Part shown: positions 43,770 through 52,080 of the stretch, piece by piece
How positions within the stretch are numbered: position 1 is the first letter of the stretch
How the letters are laid out: each line of letters opens with the position of its first letter
Assembly: GCF_001665535.1 (NCBI RefSeq)
Contig: NZ_LZSQ01000123.1
Location: 292,921 to 356,920, forward strand
Direction: 5' to 3'
Source of the DNA: Mycobacterium sp. 852002-51961_SCH5331710
Lineage (GTDB): Bacteria; Actinomycetota; Actinomycetes; Mycobacteriales; Mycobacteriaceae
Length of the DNA stretch: 64,000 nucleotides
Translations under genes and position numbers: made by a program
Notes under the pieces: model-generated
Seen by the model: only the letters and a program-made list of their open reading frames with translations
The model's database searches: none
Told to the model about the DNA's origin: nothing

Positions 43770-45073
43770 CGCAGTTCACATTTGACGCACCCACCGTCAT
43801 CAGGGCGAAGCGCGACGGTGGGGAGCTCTCCGATGCGGCGATCGACTGGGTGATCGACGCCTACACGCACGGCCGGGTGGCCGACGAGCAGATGTCGGCG
43901 CTGTTGATGGCGATCTTCCTACGCGGGATGACTGCGGCCGAGATCGCCCGGTGGACGGCGGCGATGGTGGACTCCGGCGAGCGGCTGGACTTTACAGATC
44001 TTCGCCGCGATGGAAAGCCACTGGCGTTGGTGGACAAGCACTCCACCGGCGGGGTGGGCGATAAGATCACCATCCCGCTGGTGCCCGTGGTGATGGCATG
44101 CGGCGGTGCGGTGCCGCAGGCGGCCGGGCGCGGACTCGGCCACACCGGCGGCACCCTCGACAAGCTCGAGTCCATACCCGGTTTCACCGCCGAGATCTCC
44201 AAACATCAGATCCGCCAACAGCTTTGCGATCTCGGCGCCGCTATCTTCGCCGCGGGGGAGCTGGCACCCGCCGACCGGAAGATCTACGCGCTGCGCGACA
44301 TCACGGCGACCACCGAGTCGCTGCCGCTGATCGCGAGCTCGGTGATGAGCAAGAAGATCGCCGAGGGCGCCCGCGCGCTGGTGCTCGACACCAAGGTCGG
44401 GTCGGGCGCGTTCCTGAAGACGGAGGAGGAGTCGCGGAAGCTGGCCCGCACGATGGTCGAGCTGGGGACGGCGCACGGCCTGACCACCAGGGCGGTGTTG
44501 ACCGACATGTCCACCCCGCTGGGCCGTGCGGTGGGCAACGCCGTCGAGGTGGCCGAATCGCTCGAGGTGCTCGCCGGGGGCGGCCCGGCCGACGTGGTGG
44601 AGCTGACGCTGACGCTGGCCGCCGAGATGCTCGACGCCGCGGGTATCGACGGCGTGGACCCGGCGCAGACATTGCGGGACGGCTCGGCGATGGATCGGTT
44701 CCGCGAGCTCGTCGCGGCGCAGGGCGGCGATCCGACCGCGGACCTGCCGGTCGGCCCTCACGCCGAGACCGTCACCGCGCCGCGCGATGGCAGGATGGAG
44801 AGCATCGACGCGATGGCGGTGGGTATGGCGGTGTGGCGGCTCGGAGCGGGACGCTCCGCTCCCGGTGAGCGCGTGCAGCCGGGCGCCGGGCTGCACATCC
44901 ACCGAAAGGTGGGCGAACCGGTGAGCGCAGGCGAGCCGCTGTTCACGCTGTACACCGAGACCCCCGACCGCTTCGAGGGGGCGATCGCCGAACTGGACGG
45001 CGCCTGGTCCGTCGGCGATGCCGCACCGCCGCCGCGTCCGTTGATCATCGACCGAATCACGAGCGGAGACTGA
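43766..45073 (+). CDS. deoA: Thymidine phosphorylase
   Basis: Pyrimidine nucleoside phosphorylase of 435 residues splitting thymidine or deoxyuridine into base and deoxyribose-1-phosphate. The phosphate-binding KHSTGGVGDK is near residue 89, the family signature is SSVMSKKIAEGARALVLDTKVGSGAF (core GARALVLDTKVG) and a biotinyl-like C-terminal domain follows. GTG 43766 overlaps cdd; the frame is open upstream through cdd but out of register with any conserved start. Confidence 0.95.
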   Translation: MTQFTFDAPTVIRAKRDGGELSDAAIDWVIDAYTHGRVADEQMSALLMAIFLRGMTAAEIARWTAAMVDSGERLDFTDLRRDGKPLALVDKHSTGGVGDKITIPLVPVVMACGGAVPQAAGRGLGHTGGTLDKLESIPGFTAEISKHQIRQQLCDLGAAIFAAGELAPADRKIYALRDITATTESLPLIASSVMSKKIAEGARALVLDTKVGSGAFLKTEEESRKLARTMVELGTAHGLTTRAVLTDMSTPLGRAVGNAVEVAESLEVLAGGGPADVVELTLTLAAEMLDAAGIDGVDPAQTLRDGSAMDRFRELVAAQGGDPTADLPVGPHAETVTAPRDGRMESIDAMAVGMAVWRLGAGRSAPGERVQPGAGLHIHRKVGEPVSAGEPLFTLYTETPDRFEGAIAELDGAWSVGDAAPPPRPLIIDRITSGD

Positions 45074-45085
45074 CCGGAGAGCGAC

Positions 45086-46174
45086 ATGACGACGCCGCTG
45101 ACGCTGGACTCGATCAGGCAAGCGCCCAAGGCGCTGCTGCACGACCACCTGGACGGCGGGCTGCGCCCGGCGACCGTCCTCGAGCTCGCGGAGGCGACCG
45201 GTTACGACGACCTGCCCGCAACCGAGGTCGACGAGCTGGCGGCGTTCTTTCGCACCGCGGCGCACAGCGGGTCGCTGGTGCGCTATCTGGAGCCGTTCGC
45301 CCACACCGTCGGCGTGATGCAGACACCCGAGGCCCTGCATAGGGTGGCCTACGAGTGCGTCGAGGACCTGGCGGCCGACAACGTGGTGTACGCCGAGATC
45401 CGTTTCGCGCCCGAACTGCACATCGACGGCGGCCTATCGCTGGACGCCGTCGTCGACGCGGTGATGGCGGGGTTCGCCGAGGGTGAGAAGGCGGCCGCCG
45501 CGGAAGGGCGGACCATCACCGTGCGCTGCCTGGTGACCGCCATGCGGCACGCGGCGCGCTCACGCGAGATCGCCGAGCTCGCGATCCGATTTCGCGACAA
45601 GGGCGTGGTCGGGTTCGACATCGCCGGAGCCGAGGCCGGATATCCGCCGACGCGCCACCTCGACGCGTTCGAGTACATGCGAAGCAACAACGCGCGCTTC
45701 ACGATTCACGCGGGCGAGGCGTTCGGCCTGCCGTCGATCCACGAGGCGATCGCGTTCTGCGGCGCCGACCGGCTCGGCCACGGCGTGCGGATCGTCGACG
45801 ACATCACGGTCGCACCCGACGGCACCGCGCAGCTCGGCCGGCTCGCGGCGCTGCTGCGCGACAAGCGCATCCCGTTCGAGCTGTGCCCGTCGTCCAACGT
45901 GCAGACCGGCGCGGTCGCCAGCATCGCCGAGCATCCGTTCGACCTGCTGGCGCGGCTGCGGTTCCGCGTCACGGTCAACACCGACAACCGCCTGATGAGC
46001 GACACCTCGATGACTCAGGAGATGCTGCGATTGGTCGAGACGTTCGGATACGGCTGGAGCGACCTGCAGCGGTTCACGATCAATGCGATGAAGTCGGCGT
46101 TCATCTCGTTCGACGAGCGGCTGTCGATCATCGACGACGTCATCAAGCCGCGCTACGCGGTACTGATCGGGTGA
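45086..46174 (+). CDS. add: Adenosine deaminase
   Basis: Zinc TIM-barrel enzyme of 362 residues deaminating (deoxy)adenosine to (deoxy)inosine. Zinc ligands His19 and His21 (LLHDHLDGGLRP), FTIHAGEAFG with the third His and catalytic Glu, LGHGVRI with the catalytic His, and NTDNRLMS with the metal-binding Asp. It starts 12 bp after deoA with a GGAGAG site. Inosine made here feeds the DeoD phosphorylase encoded downstream on the other strand. Confidence 0.95.
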   Translation: MTTPLTLDSIRQAPKALLHDHLDGGLRPATVLELAEATGYDDLPATEVDELAAFFRTAAHSGSLVRYLEPFAHTVGVMQTPEALHRVAYECVEDLAADNVVYAEIRFAPELHIDGGLSLDAVVDAVMAGFAEGEKAAAAEGRTITVRCLVTAMRHAARSREIAELAIRFRDKGVVGFDIAGAEAGYPPTRHLDAFEYMRSNNARFTIHAGEAFGLPSIHEAIAFCGADRLGHGVRIVDDITVAPDGTAQLGRLAALLRDKRIPFELCPSSNVQTGAVASIAEHPFDLLARLRFRVTVNTDNRLMSDTSMTQEMLRLVETFGYGWSDLQRFTINAMKSAFISFDERLSIIDDVIKPRYAVLIG

Positions 46175-46175
46175 G

Positions 46176-47450
46176 TTATTCCTGGCGCAGCCGGGACTCG
46201 ACGAACGCCTCCAGCGCCTCCCACTGCTCGACGGCCTTGGCGTACGGCGGGCTGGGCGCGCGGACGGTGTCAGGCTCCAGGACGTGCGCGACCAGCCTGC
46301 CGAGCGGCTGATCCGGGTCGAGGGCCTGGTCGACGGTCGTGTCCTCCGCGTAGTCACCGACATCGCGGAGAAGTTCGACGGCGAGTTCCAACTGGTCGTG
46401 GTCCAGCGCATCGGGTCCGTCGGCGAGGTCGTCGACGATGCCGGTGAGCACGTAGACGTTGTCCTCAGTGACCTCGACCTCCAGCGAGCCGTCCGTGGCG
46501 GCCGTGCGGATGTCGTCGTAGGTGGCCAGGCCCGACAGGTCATGGTCATGCTCGTCGGCCAGATAGCGCGCCAGCGCCCGCTCCGAGCCGAAGACGCTGA
46601 TGCGGCCGTTACGCCCGAGGAACACCGGCTGGTCGTCGAGGTAGCAGCGCAGCGTGTAGTACGTGCCCGCGCTCGTCATCAACCGCACCGGATCGATGCC
46701 GACCTTGAGCCAGAAGTCCTCGTCGCCGCCGAGGACCTGATTCTGCGCCTGCGCGGTCAGGGCGTCGGACTCGTCCTCGGCGTCCTCGTCGTCTTCGGGG
46801 GTGTCGGCCTCCGCGGCCTCGTCGATCGCCTCGTCCTCTTCGGGCTCGGGCGCCGGCTCGGCCAACTCGGCTTCGGCCTTCTCCGACGCGGCGGCGTCGA
46901 CGTCCGGGGTGGTGACCAGCTCGTCGAGCGCATCGACGACGTTGTCCCAGGCGCGGGCGATGACGGCCTCGATCTCGCCCCACCGCTTGCGTCCGCTGCG
47001 GCCTGAGAACGAGTCGATTCCGCCGCCGAGGGTGCCCAGCACCGGGTTGCCGTTGAAAAACCTTGTGACGACCGGCAGTTCGCACACCGAGCCGAGCGAG
47101 GAGACGATCGCCAGCGTGCGGTGCAGTTGGCGGACCGCGTCCTCGCTGACCTTCTCCGCGACGATCTCCGGCACGCCGATGACGTCGTACCGGTGCTCCT
47201 CGGCCGGGTCCAGGCGATGCGCATTGGCCTCGGTGAGCTTGGTCCATGCGGGGTGGTCGGTCAGGTCGTTGTCCTTGTTGGTCCTGACGAACGCGGCCAG
47301 GTCGGCGACCGACTCGAACACGTAGAGGTCCTCGTCCTTGCCGAGGAAGGCCTCCCACTCGTCGCCGCCATCACGCCAGCGTGGAGCCCATAACGTGTAC
47401 AGGTCGCCCTTGGTCAAGCCGAGCCGGATCGGCACGATGTCAGCAGCCAT
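46176..47450 (-). CDS. Conserved mycobacterial protein, Rv3311-like
   Basis: Soluble protein of 424 residues of unknown function, matching the position and type of M. tuberculosis Rv3311. The N-terminal half (RLGLTKGDLYTLWAPRW, LGKDEDLYVFESVADLAAFVRT) and the C-terminal half (TSAGTYYTLRCYLDDQPVFLGRNGRISVFGSERALARYLA) look like two copies of one fold, linked by a strongly acidic, probably disordered stretch of about 60 residues (EEDEAIDEAAEADTPEDDED region). A TAGGCT box 7 nt before the ATG predicts a leaderless transcript. Convergent with add, 1 bp apart. Confidence 0.8.
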   Translation of the reverse strand: MAADIVPIRLGLTKGDLYTLWAPRWRDGGDEWEAFLGKDEDLYVFESVADLAAFVRTNKDNDLTDHPAWTKLTEANAHRLDPAEEHRYDVIGVPEIVAEKVSEDAVRQLHRTLAIVSSLGSVCELPVVTRFFNGNPVLGTLGGGIDSFSGRSGRKRWGEIEAVIARAWDNVVDALDELVTTPDVDAAASEKAEAELAEPAPEPEEDEAIDEAAEADTPEDDEDAEDESDALTAQAQNQVLGGDEDFWLKVGIDPVRLMTSAGTYYTLRCYLDDQPVFLGRNGRISVFGSERALARYLADEHDHDLSGLATYDDIRTAATDGSLEVEVTEDNVYVLTGIVDDLADGPDALDHDQLELAVELLRDVGDYAEDTTVDQALDPDQPLGRLVAHVLEPDTVRAPSPPYAKAVEQWEALEAFVESRLRQE

Positions 47451-47457
47451 GGCGGAC

Positions 47458-47463
47458 AGCCTA
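47458..47463 (-). promoter_or_regulatory. Candidate -10 box, Rv3311-like gene
   Basis: TAGGCT on the minus strand, 7 nt before ATG 47450. Confidence 0.5.
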
Positions 47464-47499
47464 ACGATCGGGAGCTACGCCGAAGCTGGCACAGTGCTG

Positions 47500-48585
47500 T
47501 CACGCCGTCGGACGCCAGAACCCCTGGAAGCCCTGCCCGGCGTTGGTGGTCCGGATCGGAGACAGCTTCACCGGGTCGCCGGCCTCGATCATCTGGTTGT
47601 TCCCGACGATCATCGCGACGTGGCCGTCCCAGATGGCGAGGTCGCCGGGCCGCAGGTCGCCCGGCGAGACCGGCGCACCGACATCCTGCTCCTGGGCCAG
47701 CCGCGGAAGCGTCAACCCGGCCTCCGCATACGCCCACTGGGTCAGGCCGCTGCAGTCCAGGCCGACGCCCGGCGTCGTGCCGCCCCAGTCGTACGGCACC
47801 CCCAGTTGTGTCAGCGCATATCGAACGGCGCTCGCGGCCACCGCGTTCGGCGCGGTCGCCGTGCTGCCGTCCGGCAGTCGCACCGTGACACCGTCGCCGA
47901 ATGCGGTGGCGTCCGGCGGCTCCGGGCGGGAGAGGTCGGCGATGTCGCGCACCAGCGAGCCGAGCCCACCCGCGCCGGAACCGAGCCCGCCCGCAGCGGA
48001 CCCCAGCCCGCCAGCGGGCACACCTGCGCCACCGAATCCGGGGGTGCTGAAACCCGCGGGCGCGGTGGGCGCCGGCCCTGAAGCGGGCGCCGACGCCGGG
48101 ACCGGCAGGCCCGCGGCGTGCCCGTCCAGCTCGGCCCGTAGATCGTCGACGACGGCCATTGCCTCGGCGAGCGATCGGCGCGCCTCGGCGACCAGCTCCT
48201 CCGTGACCCCCGGGGAGTCCAGGTAGGGCTCCAATGCGGCCGCCCGCGCCTCGAACTCGTCGACGATCGCGCGCAGGCGCTCACGGGCACGGGCCACCGC
48301 CGCGCCCGCCGCCTCGGCCGCGGCGCCGAGCCGTCCCGCCCGCTCGGCGAGCTCGTCGGTCTGAGCGACGGCCGCCGAGAACACGCCCGCCGCCGCGTCG
48401 GCGCCCGACCCCGCCCAGTGCTGCGCCGTGCGGCTCCACGCGTCGCCGGTCGACGCCGACAACTCGCGCAACGCGTCGCGTACGTCGCGCAGGGCGCCTG
48501 CCAGCTCGGCTCCCGAGCCGGAGCCGACGAGCGACTCGAGCTCCCGCAGCGGCGCCGTCAGCCCGGCCACCAACGCACTCGGCAT
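47500..48585 (-). CDS. NlpC/P60 peptidase with WXG-like helical N-terminus
   Basis: Protein of 361 residues. The C-terminal NlpC/P60 domain has catalytic Cys278 (LDCSGLTQWAYAEAG), His322 (WDGHVAMIVGNN) and the usual polar third residue, so it should cut gamma-D-Glu-mDAP links in peptidoglycan. The N-terminal 155 residues are alpha-helical with HWAGSGADAA near residue 57, resembling the WXG turn of type VII secretion substrates. A Gly/Ser repeat linker (GGLGS three times, 192-210) joins the parts. No signal peptide is visible, so export by an ESX-type route is inferred. It lies 3 bp downstream of a small EspC-like gene; the arrangement recalls M. tuberculosis Rv0025-Rv0024. Confidence 0.83.
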   Translation of the reverse strand: MPSALVAGLTAPLRELESLVGSGSGAELAGALRDVRDALRELSASTGDAWSRTAQHWAGSGADAAAGVFSAAVAQTDELAERAGRLGAAAEAAGAAVARARERLRAIVDEFEARAAALEPYLDSPGVTEELVAEARRSLAEAMAVVDDLRAELDGHAAGLPVPASAPASGPAPTAPAGFSTPGFGGAGVPAGGLGSAAGGLGSGAGGLGSLVRDIADLSRPEPPDATAFGDGVTVRLPDGSTATAPNAVAASAVRYALTQLGVPYDWGGTTPGVGLDCSGLTQWAYAEAGLTLPRLAQEQDVGAPVSPGDLRPGDLAIWDGHVAMIVGNNQMIEAGDPVKLSPIRTTNAGQGFQGFWRPTA

Positions 48586-48588
48586 CGG

Positions 48589-48879
48589 CTACAGGCCGAG
48601 GACCCGTGCGCCCGCGCGGTCGTCCGCGTCGTCATAGGCGAGCGCCGTGCGGTACGCGGTGTCACCGGTCGCCGAGGCGACATCGCCCAGCGCGGCGACC
48701 ATGCGCGCCTGCTCGGCGACGGCGCCGGCCAGCGCTGCGAGGAACGGTTCGCCGACCGGACCGAACGCGGCCGTGTTTGCGGGAACGGCGGTTAGTTTCG
48801 CGGCGATGGCGCCCAGTCGGTCGGCATGCGCGGCGGTGGCCGCGGCCAGGGTGCGGACGGCGTCGGTGTCGGCGTGCAT
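48589..48879 (-). CDS. Small EspC-like type VII secretion-associated protein
   Basis: Helical hairpin-like protein of 96 residues, rich in Ala. The opening MHADTDAVRTLAAATAAHADRLGAI (core TDAVRTLA and HADRL) resembles the EspC/DUF2580 family, and a Tyr82-x-x-x-Asp86 (YDDAD) fits the YxxxD/E export signal of type VII substrates. It is transcribed directly before the NlpC/P60 gene (3-bp gap), suggesting the two proteins pair and are exported together. GTG 48894 would add five residues; ATG 48879 starts the conserved pattern. Confidence 0.72.
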   Translation of the reverse strand: MHADTDAVRTLAAATAAHADRLGAIAAKLTAVPANTAAFGPVGEPFLAALAGAVAEQARMVAALGDVASATGDTAYRTALAYDDADDRAGARVLGL

Positions 48880-48916
48880 GTGGATAGGACGCACCGCGAC
48901 GCGCCCCGGTTCCCGC

Positions 48917-48922
48917 TATGGT
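48917..48922 (+). promoter_or_regulatory. Candidate -10 box, upp
   Basis: TATGGT ends 6 nt before ATG 48929; leaderless spacing. Confidence 0.5.
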
Positions 48923-48928
48923 CGCCCC

Positions 48929-49552
48929 ATGGATGTGCGCGTGGTCGATCACCCGCTGGCGGCCGCGCGACTGACCACTTTGCGCGATGAGAAGACGAAC
49001 AACGCCGCGTTTCGGGCCGCGCTGCGCGATCTCACGCTGATGCTGGTGTACGAAGCCACCCGGGACGCCGCCGTCGAAACCGTCTCGGTGCGCACCCCGC
49101 TCACCGAGACGACCGGATGCCGGCTCGCCAACCCGCCGTTGCTCGTGCCCGTCCTGCGTGCCGGCCTGGGCATGGTCGACCAGGCGCACGCGTTGATACC
49201 CGAGGCGCGGGTGGGTTTCGTCGGCGTCGCGCGCGACGAGGAGACACATCAGCCGACGCCGTATCTCGAGTCGCTGCCCGAGGACCTGAGCACGCGGCCG
49301 GTGATCGTGCTCGACCCGATGCTCGCGACGGGCGGTTCGATGGTGCACACCGTCGAGCTGCTGTATTCCCGCAACGCCGTTGACATCACGGCGATCTGCG
49401 TCGTCGTCGCCCCGGAAGGCCTTGCCGCACTGGCGAAAGCGGCTCCGGACATCCGGCTGGTCACCGCGACCATCGACGAGGGACTCAACGAGGTCGCCTA
49501 CATCGTGCCCGGCCTCGGCGACGCCGGGGACCGCCAGTTCGGTCCCCGTTAA
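48929..49552 (+). CDS. upp: Uracil phosphoribosyltransferase
   Basis: Uracil salvage enzyme of 207 residues making UMP from uracil and PRPP. The PRPP loop is VIVLDPMLATGGSMVHT near residue 125, LVPVLRAGLGMVDQAHALIP and VGVARDEETHQP are the flexible-loop and substrate regions, and YIVPGLGDAGDRQFG is the family C-terminus. The ATG at 48929 starts the conserved MDVRVVDHPL; the frame is open upstream. Overlaps the convergent pmmB gene by 4 bp. Confidence 0.96.
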   Translation: MDVRVVDHPLAAARLTTLRDEKTNNAAFRAALRDLTLMLVYEATRDAAVETVSVRTPLTETTGCRLANPPLLVPVLRAGLGMVDQAHALIPEARVGFVGVARDEETHQPTPYLESLPEDLSTRPVIVLDPMLATGGSMVHTVELLYSRNAVDITAICVVVAPEGLAALAKAAPDIRLVTATIDEGLNEVAYIVPGLGDAGDRQFGPR

Positions 49553-51177
49553 AGGCGCGCGGCGGCCTCCCGCAACTCCTCCTGCACGCGTCGTGCCCGT
49601 TCCCGCGCCGCCGCCAGATCAGTCACCTGGCCGCAGCGAACCTCGATGTAGGACTTGACTTTTGGCTCGGTTCCCGAGGGGCGCACCACGATGCGTACGG
49701 AGACATCGTCGTCGGCGCCGGTCATGATCAACGCGTCGGTGCCGTCCTCTGGCAGCAGGTCGGTGACGGTCACGTGATATCCGGCGAGGCTCTCGGGCGG
49801 TGTCTCGCGCAGGCGGGTCATCACCGCGGCGGCCTCGTGGGTGTTCTCGACGGGTCGCGAGACCGCCGTCGTGGTGTGCACACCGTGGCGGCGGGCCAGG
49901 TCGTCGAGCGCGTCGAGCAGCGTGTGCCCGCGGTCGCGCAACGCGACGATCAGATCGCAGATCAACACCGCGGCACTGATGCCGTCCTTGTCCCGGACGG
50001 CGGAGGGATCGACACAGTGTCCGATCGCCTCTTCGTAGGCGTACACCAGCGTGCAGCCGGGCAGGTCGTCGTCGGCTCGTGCCAACCACTTGAAGCCCGT
50101 CGGCGTCTCGACGTGCCGCGCGCCGTGTTCCCGCGCGATCGCCGAAAGCATGCGCGACGACACCAGCGTGCTGGCCACCACGGTGGTCTCCATCACCGGT
50201 CCCGGTTCGACCTGCGAGAGGATGTAATCCCCGAGAAGCCAACCGGTTTCGTCGCCCGAGAGCATGCGCCACCCGTCGGGCGTGGGAACGCCGACCGCGC
50301 ATCGGTCGGCGTCCGGATCCAGCGCGATGGCGACGTCGGCGTCGACGTCGGCGGCCAATCTCAGCACCGCTTCGACCGCCTCGGGTTCTTCGGGGTTGGC
50401 GGTGCTGACCGTGGGGAAGTCGGCGTCGGGCGCGAACTGGTCGTCCACGACGTGCACGTCCTCGAGGCCGGCGCGCACGAACGCGTCGAGCGCGAACTCG
50501 CCACCCACGCCGTGTAGCGGGGTGAACGCGATGCGCACCGAACCGTGGGTGTGGCGGATGGTCGCGGCGCGCTCGACATAGCGCTGCACCTCGTCGACGC
50601 CGCCGGGCGTGACCGCCGCACGGGGGATCTCGTCGGCGTGCGGCGCTTCGGCCATCGCCGCCTCGATCTCGCGGTCGGTCGGTGACGCGATTGGGTATCC
50701 GCCGCCGAAGAACACCTTGAAGCCGTTGTCGGACGGCGGGTTGTGTGAAGCGGTGATCTGGATGCCCGCCGCCGCGGGACGATGGCGCACCGTGAACGCC
50801 AGAACGGGGGTGGGCACGGCCGCGAAGAACAGGGTGACAGGAAAGCCTTGGGCCGCAAGAACTTCGGCGGCGGCCAGTGCGAAGTCGTCGGAACCGTGCC
50901 GGGCGTCGCGTCCGACGATGACGTCCTGGCCGGCCAGACCGCGGTCCTTGAGCACCTTGGCCACCCCCCAGGTGGCCCGCAGCACGACGGCGAGGTTCAT
51001 CCCGCTCGGTCCGCCGCGCAACGGCCCCCGCAGACCGGCGGTGCCGAATGTCAACGGGTGGGCGAACCGCTGCTCGAGCTCTTCTTCGGAACACTCCGAC
51101 AACTCGGCGGCGGTCTTGGGATCCGGGTCGTGCGAGATCCACTCCTGCGCGGTACTCGTGGTCGGCGACGCAGTCAT
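49549..51177 (-). CDS. pmmB: Phosphohexo/pentomutase, PGM2 type (PmmB)
   Basis: Alpha-D-phosphohexomutase superfamily enzyme of 542 residues. The phosphoserine is Ser144 in ITASHNPPSDNG, the metal loop is ALDPDADRCAVGVP, the sugar loop is SGDETGWLLGDYIL and the phosphate loop is VRPSGTEPK. M. tuberculosis Rv3308 is annotated phosphomannomutase, but the TFGTAGLRG start, overall length and GDETG loop are those of the PGM2 branch, which includes phosphopentomutases. It is preceded on the same strand by deoD with a 52-bp gap, so conversion of (deoxy)ribose-1-phosphate to the 5-phosphate is the simplest reading. Confidence 0.92.
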   Translation of the reverse strand: MTASPTTSTAQEWISHDPDPKTAAELSECSEEELEQRFAHPLTFGTAGLRGPLRGGPSGMNLAVVLRATWGVAKVLKDRGLAGQDVIVGRDARHGSDDFALAAAEVLAAQGFPVTLFFAAVPTPVLAFTVRHRPAAAGIQITASHNPPSDNGFKVFFGGGYPIASPTDREIEAAMAEAPHADEIPRAAVTPGGVDEVQRYVERAATIRHTHGSVRIAFTPLHGVGGEFALDAFVRAGLEDVHVVDDQFAPDADFPTVSTANPEEPEAVEAVLRLAADVDADVAIALDPDADRCAVGVPTPDGWRMLSGDETGWLLGDYILSQVEPGPVMETTVVASTLVSSRMLSAIAREHGARHVETPTGFKWLARADDDLPGCTLVYAYEEAIGHCVDPSAVRDKDGISAAVLICDLIVALRDRGHTLLDALDDLARRHGVHTTTAVSRPVENTHEAAAVMTRLRETPPESLAGYHVTVTDLLPEDGTDALIMTGADDDVSVRIVVRPSGTEPKVKSYIEVRCGQVTDLAAARERARRVQEELREAAARL

Positions 51178-51229
51178 GGGCGTAGTGTGCCCAATTTCAC
51201 GGCGGCATATTCCGGCTTCTCGCGCGCGG

Positions 51230-52024
51230 TCAGAGGCGCGCGATGACCGCCGCGAGCAAGGCTCCCATTCGCATCGCCGACTGACGGCCCGCCTCCAGCA
51301 CCTCTTCGTGATTCAGCGGTTGCCCGGTCATGCCCGCCGCGAGGTTGGTCACCAGCGACACGCCCAGCACCTCGGCACCCGCCTCGCGCGCGGCGATGGT
51401 TTCGTGCACGGTCGACATGCCGACGAGGTCAGCGCCCAGCGTCCGCAGCATCCGGATCTCGGCGGGCGTCTCGTACTGCGGTCCGGGCAGCCCGGCGTAG
51501 ACACCGTCGGCGAGCGTCGGGTCGATCTCCCTCGTCAGCTCGCGCAGCCGCGGTGCGTACGCGTCGACCATGTCCACGAACCGGGGTCCCACCAGCGGCG
51601 AACGGCCGGTGAGGTTGAGGTGGTCGCTGATCAGCACCGGCTGGCCGACCGCGAAGTCCTCGCGCAGCCCGCCCGCAGCGTTGGTCAGCACGACCGTGTG
51701 CACGCCACCGACGCATGCGGTGCGCACCGGATGCACGATGTGGCGCAGGTCGTGGCCCTCGTAGGGATGGATGCGGCCGACGAACACCAGCACCCGGTGA
51801 TCGGCGATGCGCATCGACAACACCTGGCCGCCGTGGCCTTCCGCGGCCGGTGGTGTGAACCCCGGCAGCTCCGCGACCGGCACGACCGCGACCGGATCGC
51901 CCAGCCGCTGCACCGCAGGAGCCCAGCCCGAACCGAGCACGACGGCGACGTCGTGGCGGTCGACGCCGGTGCGCACGCCGAGGGCGGCCGCGGCTTCGGC
52001 GGCCAGTGCCTGCGCATCGGTCAC
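51230..52024 (-). CDS. deoD: Purine nucleoside phosphorylase
   Basis: PNP of 264 residues, class II trimeric type despite the symbol used in mycobacteria (Rv3307). It splits inosine and guanosine into base and ribose-1-phosphate. VVLGSGWAPAVQRLG binds phosphate, GRIHPYEGHDLRHIVHPVR (core RIHPYEGHD) is the PNP signature, LTNAAGGL and YAGLPGPQYETPAEIRML follow, with VGMSTVHE near residue 190. The GTG at 52024 is chosen for its upstream -10-like box; the frame extends to 52090 over the divergent promoter. Confidence 0.94.
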   Translation of the reverse strand: MTDAQALAAEAAAALGVRTGVDRHDVAVVLGSGWAPAVQRLGDPVAVVPVAELPGFTPPAAEGHGGQVLSMRIADHRVLVFVGRIHPYEGHDLRHIVHPVRTACVGGVHTVVLTNAAGGLREDFAVGQPVLISDHLNLTGRSPLVGPRFVDMVDAYAPRLRELTREIDPTLADGVYAGLPGPQYETPAEIRMLRTLGADLVGMSTVHETIAAREAGAEVLGVSLVTNLAAGMTGQPLNHEEVLEAGRQSAMRMGALLAAVIARL

Positions 52025-52032
52025 AGTCGGCG

Positions 52033-52038
52033 AGCTTA
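52033..52038 (-). promoter_or_regulatory. Candidate -10 box, deoD
   Basis: TAAGCT on the minus strand, 8 nt before GTG 52024. Confidence 0.35.
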
Positions 52039-52068
52039 TCTGTCGCAACCGCCCCCAGGCCGCAGTGA

Positions 52069-52074
52069 GATACT
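52069..52074 (+). promoter_or_regulatory. Candidate -10 box, amiB1
   Basis: GATACT ends 6 nt before ATG 52081; first base departs from TANNNT. Confidence 0.3.
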
Positions 52075-52080
52075 GCCAAG

